DNA of 5,120 bases from Planctomycetota bacterium (lineage in GTDB: Bacteria; Planctomycetota; Phycisphaerae; WQYP01). Shown piece by piece: positions 1 to 4,471 of this stretch. The notes under the pieces were generated by a model. That model was not told the origin of the DNA. It was given only the letters and a program-made list of their open reading frames with translations, and ran no database searches. How positions within the stretch are numbered: the stretch's first letter is position 1; every line of letters begins with the position of its first letter. The DNA is taken from positions 1 through 5,120 of the forward strand of contig JAJZCT010000282.1 of assembly GCA_021828925.1 (NCBI GenBank), in the 5' to 3' direction. The translations under genes and the position numbers were made by a program.

Positions 1-219
1 TGCCAGGTGCGGACCGCCACAGCCAGCCTGGTAGGAGTTTGGACACGCGGCGGCCGATGCACCCAAGCCCTGGCCCAGCGCATCTCCCAGACGCTGGTTC
101 GGACGCAACGCCGCAATGCCGCTGCCGAACACAGCCACCGCAAGCGGACACTTCGGCGATTGCACGCGTTGGGTCTGAAATTGAAGGACATGATAGTCTG
201 CGATTGGAGTCACTTATAG
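1..219 (+). CDS. Partial C-terminal reading frame, possibly transposase (low confidence)
   Basis: The frame is open from the left edge and ends in TAG at 217-219, giving 72 residues with no visible start (a GTG at 7 lies in frame but has no good ribosome binding site). The visible part is strongly basic: an alternating polar/hydrophobic helix (ALAQRISQTLVRTQRRNAAA) runs into HSHRKRTLRRLHALGLKL and ends MIVCDWSHL. That Arg/His-rich tail reminds me of the C-termini of some DDE transposases from planctomycete-like genomes. This is memory of a pattern, not a search. No catalytic residue is visible and no terminal inverted repeat was recognised after the stop. The opposite strand is also open here (from a GTG at 213 leftward), so the true coding strand is not settled. 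A host gene of unknown function is the main alternative. Confidence 0.35.
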   Translation, partial: CQVRTATASLVGVWTRGGRCTQALAQRISQTLVRTQRRNAAAEHSHRKRTLRRLHALGLKLKDMIVCDWSHL

Positions 220-359
220 CGTTGTAGTACTAGGCTGGCCGCCTCACCAATCATGGCGTTGCGCTCTTCCAAGAGGAAGCTTTGACGGTCAATGCTACGC
301 GTTCCGTGACGCATACTGAACCGGTGCAGAGCGCTAAGTACAACATCTCGCCATTTCAT
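210..359 (-). pseudogene. Truncated winged-helix-like N-terminus, probable gene remnant
   Basis: A 49-residue minus-strand frame starts with ATG at 359-357, preceded by AAGGA about 11 bases upstream, and stops at TGA 212-210. It begins MKWRDVVLSALHRFSMRHG and continues TRSIDRQSFLLEERNAMIGEAAS. From memory, this resembles the opening helices of a winged-helix domain (a pattern like W-x-x-V-L-x-A-L-x-R, then x-R-Q-x-F-L-x-E-E) seen at the N-terminus of some HNH or type II restriction-type endonucleases. In those, the recognition helix and a TLSRVLQELRDEG-like wing follow. Here that part is missing and only LVLQRYK precedes the stop, so the protein would lack a complete fold. The remnant abuts the transposase-like frame, which suggests truncation by insertion or deletion. 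It could also be a genuine small protein or chance. A longer in-frame start at 413 lacks a better ribosome binding site. Confidence 0.35.
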
Positions 360-472
360 TGTCAGTATTTTCCTTAAAATTATTCTGAACCGTGATTCTA
401 TTTCAACATCCACGGTACTATTGCTGCCTTAATTATATCCGCAGGTGTTTGTTGCGCGTGGGAAGAGAAAGT
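360..472. promoter_or_regulatory. Divergent A+T-rich spacer with promoter-like and palindromic elements
   Basis: This spacer separates the minus-strand remnant (start 359) from the plus-strand unnamed gene (start 473). It is clearly richer in A+T than its flanks. A perfect TATAAT occurs on the minus strand at 437-432, but no good -35 hexamer sits 16-18 bases upstream of it. A 6-bp perfect inverted repeat, ACCGTG (389-394) and CACGGT (411-416), has arm centres 22 bp apart, about two helical turns, as expected for a dimeric repressor site. A repeat of this size arises easily by chance. The plus-strand gene has GGAAGAG at 461-467 as its ribosome binding site. Confidence 0.25.
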
Positions 473-1006
473 ATGATACTATTATTGGGAATTCAGGGAG
501 CGTCCGTTGCACGTAAAGATCGCGGTTATGACTGCAGAACACACACACAAAACCAAGCCACCCATGTACACGAATTGCGTGATGGAGAACGCAAGTCTGT
601 ATTTCATTTGTCCGATAACGATATTTTTGTTCGCACCGGACGGCAACTCATAGAGGCTTGTCAACTTAATATCAGCATTGAACTATGGAGGCAGGAACTC
701 GACCTGATGTTCGCGTATGTCAAAGAATGGTGCGAGACCCCTAACCGGCGAATCCGCACCTGTATTTGCGAACCCCGGCGGGCCCGCCTGATGTTGCATT
801 TTATTCCAGCAGGTGAGCAATTCGATTTCGATCTGGCCGACGCTATTGCGGAGTTGGACAGTTATTTGTGCCGCAATTATAAGAATGTCGGCTTGGTGGA
901 GGCCGGCCAGATTCCATGGAATGAAGTAGATCGCTTCGTCAATTATTCTCTTTGTTTTGTGATTTATGGCGAACATCCAGTCGCATCTGAACCAGTGGGT
1001 TCATAA
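473..1006 (+). CDS. Conserved-looking protein of unknown function
   Basis: I do not recognise a named family. The start is ATG 473, chosen because GGAAGAG lies 5 bases upstream; an in-frame ATG at 392 has no such site. The product is 177 residues. Its first 30 residues (MILLLGIQGASVARK onwards) look unlike the rest. From about residue 36 (ELRDGERKSVFHL) the sequence reads as a folded soluble alpha/beta protein: a DNDIFVRTGRQLIEAC stretch, a helix with Trp (ELWRQELDLMFAYVKEW), a strand with Cys (TCICEPRRARLMLHFIP), then FDFDLADAIAELDSYLC and IPWNEVDRFVN. I vaguely recall similar FDFDLAD-type hypothetical proteins in planctomycetes. No signal peptide, membrane helix or catalytic signature is evident. 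Codon choice looks coding throughout. An (AC)5 tract at 539-548 separates this start from an out-of-frame ATG at 528, which could be the true start if the tract length differs. Confidence 0.7.
   Translation: MILLLGIQGASVARKDRGYDCRTHTQNQATHVHELRDGERKSVFHLSDNDIFVRTGRQLIEACQLNISIELWRQELDLMFAYVKEWCETPNRRIRTCICEPRRARLMLHFIPAGEQFDFDLADAIAELDSYLCRNYKNVGLVEAGQIPWNEVDRFVNYSLCFVIYGEHPVASEPVGS
539..549 (+). repeat. (AC)5 dinucleotide tract inside the unnamed gene
   Basis: Five AC units followed by A lie 66 bases into the unnamed reading frame. The ATG at 528 is out of frame with the conserved downstream part at five units. With one unit fewer it would read in frame as MTAEHTQNQATHVHELRDG. The tract is short, so biological slippage is possible but not shown. 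Confidence 0.6.
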
Positions 1007-1027
1007 CCGATCCCTTCTGGAACATAT

Positions 1028-1065
1028 CCCTGCGAACTGTCCTGCTGCGCTCCCGCTCCGCAGGG
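1028..1065 (+). terminator. Weak hairpin after the unnamed gene, possible terminator
   Basis: CCCTGCG (1028-1034) is matched perfectly by CGCAGGG (1059-1065) across a 24-base loop. An alternative shorter hairpin pairs CTGCG (1045-1049) with CGCAG (1059-1063) across 9 bases. The right arm is followed by TTTAA and, after CCGGGG, by TTTATTT, not by a clean T run. It sits 22 bases past the stop codon at 1006, as a terminator would, but the long loop and poor T tract make this weak. Confidence 0.3.
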
Positions 1066-1102
1066 TTTAATCCGGGGTTTATTTCGGCTAGACTACTTTA
1101 TT

Positions 1103-1119
1103 GCACGCTGCGGGCGTGC
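1103..1119 (+). promoter_or_regulatory. Hairpin just upstream of the reductase ribosome binding site
   Basis: GCACGC (1103-1108) and GCGTGC (1114-1119) form a perfect 6-bp, G+C-rich stem with a 5-base loop (TGCGG). It ends 8 bases before GAGGAG (1128-1133), the ribosome binding site of the aldo/keto reductase. It could shape translation or act as a protein binding site. No regulator is suggested by the context, and a run of T is absent, so it is not a terminator for the plus strand. Confidence 0.3.
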
Positions 1120-1142
1120 GTAAGATAGAGGAGTTGGTTGTT

Positions 1143-2270
1143 ATGCGTTATCGTTTGATTCCGGGTACAGAACTACGGGTTTCTGAACTGTCTTTTGGCA
1201 ATTTTATTTTTGGCAGCTTTATGTGGGGGAAGGGACCGGCGGATGAGCCGGAGGGAATTCGCCTGCAAAATCGGGCGTTTGAGCTGGGGGTGAATTTTTT
1301 TGATACGGCTGATGCTTATGATAATGGCCGGGCGGAAAAACTTATGGTGGAAACGCTGCGTTTTGCCGGGCGTGAAAATATTATCCTTTCCACCAAATTC
1401 GGATACGACTTTTATGGCGATCCGGGCACGGAGGGTTCGCATAAGGAACGCAAACAGGATTTTTCTCCGACATTTATTCAAAAAGCTCTGGAAGAATCGC
1501 TCAAACGGTTACAAACGGATCATATTGATCTGTGGCAGGCGCATAACATCAAGCTGCCGCAGATGAATGATACACTTGTTGATGCACTGAATAAGCTCCA
1601 AAAGCAGGGAAAAATCCGCCACTGGGGAATTGCGTTGGGGCCGGCCATCGGCTGGCGGGAAGAGGGGGTGGTGGCATTAAAAGATTGGAAAGTCGCAACG
1701 GTGCAAACCGTGTTTAATATGCTCGAACAGCACCCCGGTAGAGAATTTTGCGAACTGGCCCAGGAGTTAGGTGTCGGCGGCATTATCAGCCGCGTACCGC
1801 ACAGCTCGGGCATTTTGCAGGACCTTTACACGGAAGATTCCACGTTTACTGATCACCGCAAGTTCCGCGATCGTAACTGGCTGATCTACGGGTTAAAAAA
1901 GGTTGAAAAACTGCGGCACATTCAAAAACGTCACGGCTGTACGATGGGGCAATTGGCCCTGAAATGGCTGTTGACGTGGCCCAGTTGTGTTAGTGCGCAA
2001 CCGAACATCGCCACCGAAGCCGAGCTTAATGAATTTGTGGCCGCGTGTGATGGCACCTTACTTACCAGCGAGGAAATGCGGGAAATTCAGGACTTGGTGG
2101 AAAGCGACTTTGGCTTCGGAGCCGACGCCCATGCCTGCGATGTTAAAAGCAGCGTATCCGTTTCCGGTGTAGCGCGAAGCAGCTATCAGAAAGGCCAGAG
2201 TGTTCCCAGCCTGCCGTTTGCCGGCCCGGAACATAAATTAACCGTTGGTCTGGCTGGGGTACGCGGATAA
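1143..2270 (+). CDS. Aldo/keto reductase family oxidoreductase
   Basis: This is a cytoplasmic NAD(P)H-dependent oxidoreductase with a TIM-barrel fold that reduces carbonyl groups; the substrate cannot be read from sequence. ATG 1143 is chosen because GAGGAG (1128-1133) lies 9 bases upstream; an in-frame TTG at 1101 would add 14 residues. The product is 375 residues. The family tetrad is complete: Asp54 and Tyr59 in NFFDTADAYD, Lys85 in LSTKFGYDF, and His134 in DLWQAHNIKLP. Other family blocks are ESLKRLQTDHIDL (118-130), GKIRHWGIALGPAIGWREEG (156-175), VQTVFNMLEQHPGREF (187-202) and GVGGIISRVPHSSGIL (210-225). The barrel should be finished by about residue 328 (SDFGFG). The remaining 45 or so residues, rich in Ser, Val and Gly, form a tail longer than usual for the family. 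It is probably monocistronic or loosely grouped: 136 bp follow the unnamed gene and 204 bp precede clpP. Confidence 0.93.
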   Translation: MRYRLIPGTELRVSELSFGNFIFGSFMWGKGPADEPEGIRLQNRAFELGVNFFDTADAYDNGRAEKLMVETLRFAGRENIILSTKFGYDFYGDPGTEGSHKERKQDFSPTFIQKALEESLKRLQTDHIDLWQAHNIKLPQMNDTLVDALNKLQKQGKIRHWGIALGPAIGWREEGVVALKDWKVATVQTVFNMLEQHPGREFCELAQELGVGGIISRVPHSSGILQDLYTEDSTFTDHRKFRDRNWLIYGLKKVEKLRHIQKRHGCTMGQLALKWLLTWPSCVSAQPNIATEAELNEFVAACDGTLLTSEEMREIQDLVESDFGFGADAHACDVKSSVSVSGVARSSYQKGQSVPSLPFAGPEHKLTVGLAGVRG

Positions 2271-2283
2271 ATGCGGTCACTGC

Positions 2284-2380
2284 ATGGCTGGTCACAAGCG
2301 AAAATCCGGATGGCAGCGGCGAGTTATCACGGGCAAAAACTGTCGTTTAGAGGCTTGCCGCATATATAATCGCCAGCCAT
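2284..2380 (+). repeat. Nested inverted repeats in the reductase-clpP spacer
   Basis: An outer perfect 8-bp pair, ATGGCTGG (2284-2291) and CCAGCCAT (2373-2380), encloses an inner pair, GCGGCGAG (2316-2323) with CTTGCCGC (2354-2361). The inner pair has 8 bp including one G-T wobble, and two further G-T pairs are possible. A competing short pairing is GGCAA (2332-2336) with TTGCC (2355-2359). In a read-through transcript from the reductase gene these could fold into one long arm. No T run follows either stem, so a simple intrinsic terminator is not supported. Confidence 0.35.
2365..2370 (+). promoter_or_regulatory. Perfect TATAAT, candidate -10 for clpP
   Basis: A consensus -10 hexamer lies 104 bases before the clpP start. 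The bases 16-18 upstream of it match the sigma-70 -35 hexamer poorly, and no extended -10 TG is present. If used, transcription would begin near 2377 and the nested repeats just upstream would be mostly outside the transcript. Low confidence. Confidence 0.25.
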
Positions 2381-2425
2381 CCCGCCGGGCATAGTGGCCG
2401 AGAGCCTATCGGGCGCGTATGATGG

Positions 2426-2449
2426 AACGTGTCTTAGATGGACACAGTT
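2426..2449 (+). promoter_or_regulatory. Hairpin or operator-like palindrome in the clpP leader
   Basis: GTGTC (2429-2433) and GACAC (2441-2445) are perfect arms around TTAGATG. The stem extends by AAC (2426-2428) pairing with GTT (2447-2449) if A2446 bulges, giving 8 bp in all. It ends 12 bases before the clpP ribosome binding site GGAAG (2462-2466). It could be an RNA hairpin that affects translation or a DNA site for a stress regulator of clpP. The sequence does not match a CIRCE-type (HrcA) palindrome. Confidence 0.35.
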
Positions 2450-2474
2450 AAGAAAGTAATTGGAAGTAAACACA

Positions 2475-3197
2475 ATGACACTTTTTGATTCCCAAGGTCG
2501 CCCGGTTTCCCCGATTGCCAATCCGGTGCAGCAGGCATTTTCTCCAGAGATGGCCGCGCCGTCAGATCACATGCCGCTGCGCCCGCGGATTGCGGAATAT
2601 CAGCGATGGCGGCAAATGACCGTGGATGAAATGTTGCTGGAGAACCGCGTGGTGTTTCTGGTGGGCGAAATTGATCACGCCTCCGCCACTGGCGTGATTA
2701 TGCGATTGCTGTATCTGCAATCCATCCGCAAAGATCAGGATATTAACTTGTATGTGAACTCCCCCGGCGGAGCTGTGGATGATACGCTGGCGATTTACGA
2801 CACCATGAAGTTCATGACATGCGATGTGGCGACATTCTGTGTCGGCAAGGCCATGAGCGGCGGTGCGGTGGTACTGGCCGCCGGCACCAAAGGCAAGCGG
2901 TATGCCTTACCCCATGCAAAAGTGATGATTCACCAGCCGTTTGGCGGCATCTATGGCCAAACGGCGGATATCGCCATCCAGGCGGAAGAAATCCTGAAAA
3001 CAAAAGAAACGCTCACCGATCTACTGGCGAAACTCACCGGGCAACCGCGTGAAAAAGTCGCGGAAGATCAGGAACGCGATAAATATTTTGATGCCAAAGA
3101 AGCGAAAGCCTATGGCCTGGTGGATGAAGTGCTGGAAGAAACGGATAAGGCCGCGAAGGAAGCTATTGCCAAAAGCCAGATGGCCCGGCCTTCATGA
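2475..3197 (+). CDS. clpP: ATP-dependent Clp protease proteolytic subunit (ClpP, variant paralogue type)
   Basis: This is a serine peptidase subunit (family S14) that forms the double-heptamer barrel fed by Clp ATPases; it degrades damaged and regulatory proteins in the cytoplasm. The ATG at 2475 is preferred: GGAAG (2462-2466) lies 8 bases upstream. An in-frame TTG at 2460 would overlap that site. The product is 240 residues. The triad is Ser128 (GKAMSGGAV), His153 (MIHQPFGG) and Asp202 (ERDKYF). The Ser-His and His-Asp spacings, 25 and 49, equal those of E. coli ClpP. Other family blocks are LYVNSPGGAVDDTLAIYDTM (92-111) and GQTADIAIQAEEILKTKETL (161-180). The active-site context AMSGG replaces the usual AASMG. 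The segment before the core reads QMTVDEMLLENRVVFL in place of the usual DIYSRLL. I associate both traits with a second ClpP paralogue of planctomycetes. The N-terminus is 17 residues longer than in E. coli and may include a propeptide. No clpX or second clpP is adjacent. Confidence 0.96.
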   Translation: MTLFDSQGRPVSPIANPVQQAFSPEMAAPSDHMPLRPRIAEYQRWRQMTVDEMLLENRVVFLVGEIDHASATGVIMRLLYLQSIRKDQDINLYVNSPGGAVDDTLAIYDTMKFMTCDVATFCVGKAMSGGAVVLAAGTKGKRYALPHAKVMIHQPFGGIYGQTADIAIQAEEILKTKETLTDLLAKLTGQPREKVAEDQERDKYFDAKEAKAYGLVDEVLEETDKAAKEAIAKSQMARPS

Positions 3198-3301
3198 CTT
3201 CCAGTACCGATAGGTAAGCAGTGGTACAACGCGTTCACATGCTGCGGGCGGTTAAACATTGGAATTCCGCATCACATCTTTTCAAGCGTTAAGGAGAGAT
3301 C
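3198..3301 (+). promoter_or_regulatory. clpP-glycosyltransferase spacer with strong ribosome binding site
   Basis: AAGGAG at 3291-3296 lies 5 bases before the GTG at 3302 and decides that start. A 5-bp inverted repeat, GTACC (3204-3208) and GGTAC (3223-3227), follows the clpP stop but has no T run, so no terminator is called. No clear promoter hexamers were seen. Co-transcription with clpP is therefore possible. Confidence 0.45.
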
Positions 3302-4471
3302 GTGAAAATTGCCATTTATGCCGCGCCGCTGGTCACCCGACATATTACGGGCGTTGAGCAGCTTGCCCGAAATATTGTCGCCCAATGGATCACGTTGGCA
3401 ACCGAACATACCTTTTTCATGCTGCTTGAAGATCATCTCCCGTATCAGCGGGATTTTGATTCCAGTGTGATTGATGCCTTACCGTCCAACTTCCACGTTA
3501 CTCGTATACATCCTGAGCGGCGATTTTCCACCATGGAAAGCATTGAAGGGTTATGGCGACGGAATGCAGCCCGGCCGGGCGGAAGAGAGCCGTGGGATAT
3601 ATTGCACAGCTTTTCGCCGTGGCTCCCGCGTGCTTCAGTGGCCCCGATGGTTCACACCATTCATGATTTATCCTGCGAACTTGATCCACATGTGCGCCGC
3701 ACGCATGAAGGCGCCAGGCAACGAGAAATTCACCGCTCGGCTGTGCAGCGAGCCAGCCGTACCATTGCGGTATCCCAGCAGACACGTGATGACATCATTG
3801 CCTTGTATAAAGTGCCACAGACTCGTGTAGATATTATTCATAACGGCATTAATCCGACATTTACTTCCGAGGCGGACACCGAATTGCATCAGCAGCTCAT
3901 TGAGCATTTTCATACTGATCGTCGTTATATTCTGATGGTGGGATCGGACATTCCGCGGCGTAATTATCAGCGGGTCTGGCCGGCTATGGTGCGGGTACTG
4001 CGTGCCCATCCCCGCCTGCAACTGATCATGGCCGGCCGCAACCGCTGGAATCAGACCGCGTTATATCACCGCATCAGCGCGGAAGGTTTTCTCGGGCGGG
4101 TCACGTTTATCGAATCGCCTTCCGACAAGGTGCTGGCGCAGCTGTACCGTGATGCGATGTTAACCTGTTGCGGGTCCAGCTTTGAAGGTTTTGGATTGTC
4201 CGTACTGGAAGCGATGGCTTGCGGCTGTGCGGTGGCCTGCAGTGATATGATGTCTCTGCGAGAATTGGCTGGTGATGCGGTACTCTATTTTTCCCACGAT
4301 GAAGAAGATTCCATGGCCGAGGCGATCTCATCGTTGGCGGATGATCCGGAATTTCGCCGGCAACTGCGACAACGCGGCCTGCAACGCAGCAGTGAATTCA
4401 CCTGGGAACATTCCGGACGACAATTGCTGGCGATTCTTGAAAATACGATTGCGGCCCCCCAGAAGCGCTGA
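3302..4471 (+). CDS. Glycosyltransferase, GT4-type (GT-B fold)
   Basis: This is a retaining glycosyltransferase that moves a sugar from a nucleotide-sugar donor to a glycan or lipid acceptor on the cytoplasmic side; neither partner can be read from the sequence. It starts at GTG 3302 with AAGGAG 5 bases upstream and has 389 residues, a normal length. The N-terminal acceptor half begins MKIAIYAAPL, has the THHITG-like turn TRHITGVEQLARN (12-24) and the VHTIHDLS block (117-124). The inter-domain stretch is VDIIHNGINP (176-185). The C-terminal donor half begins YILMVGSDIPRRNYQRV (209-225). It carries the EX7E motif at Glu295 to Glu303 (EGFGLSVLEAMACGCAV), then SLRELAGDAVLYF (318-330) and a final helix FTWEHSGRQLL. 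There are no membrane segments. It stands alone, with no other sugar-pathway gene in view, so its role (exopolysaccharide, envelope glycan or small molecule) is open. Its last 74 bp overlap the end of rlmN on the other strand. Confidence 0.93.
   Translation: MKIAIYAAPLVTRHITGVEQLARNIVAQWITLATEHTFFMLLEDHLPYQRDFDSSVIDALPSNFHVTRIHPERRFSTMESIEGLWRRNAARPGGREPWDILHSFSPWLPRASVAPMVHTIHDLSCELDPHVRRTHEGARQREIHRSAVQRASRTIAVSQQTRDDIIALYKVPQTRVDIIHNGINPTFTSEADTELHQQLIEHFHTDRRYILMVGSDIPRRNYQRVWPAMVRVLRAHPRLQLIMAGRNRWNQTALYHRISAEGFLGRVTFIESPSDKVLAQLYRDAMLTCCGSSFEGFGLSVLEAMACGCAVACSDMMSLRELAGDAVLYFSHDEEDSMAEAISSLADDPEFRRQLRQRGLQRSSEFTWEHSGRQLLAILENTIAAPQKR

Noticed and set aside
1..213. Minus-strand frame from a GTG at 213, overlapping the TGA of the remnant as GTGA and open to the left edge
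   Set aside because: The Ala/Gly-rich translation (LAVAVFGSGIAALRPNQ and on) is plausible and the 4-base overlap is typical of coupled genes, but nothing was recognisable. The plus-strand frame over the same bases looked more like a known protein type. Kept only as an alternative.
2275..2295. GGTCAC repeated at 2275-2280 and 2290-2295
   Set aside because: Two 6-bp copies with no further copies do not make a repeat array or a clear operator.
2327..2521. 64-codon minus-strand frame over the clpP leader
   Set aside because: It crosses the clpP start and the inverted repeats, has no ribosome binding site that I can see, and its translation resembles no protein.
1107..3250. Identical 10-mer GCTGCGGGCG in the leaders of the reductase (1107-1116) and glycosyltransferase (3241-3250)
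   Set aside because: Around a dozen 10-mer matches are expected by chance in a window of this size, and the flanks do not match.
3498..4021. Long minus-strand frames within the glycosyltransferase gene
   Set aside because: They lie wholly inside a well-supported gene and are shadows of its codon bias.
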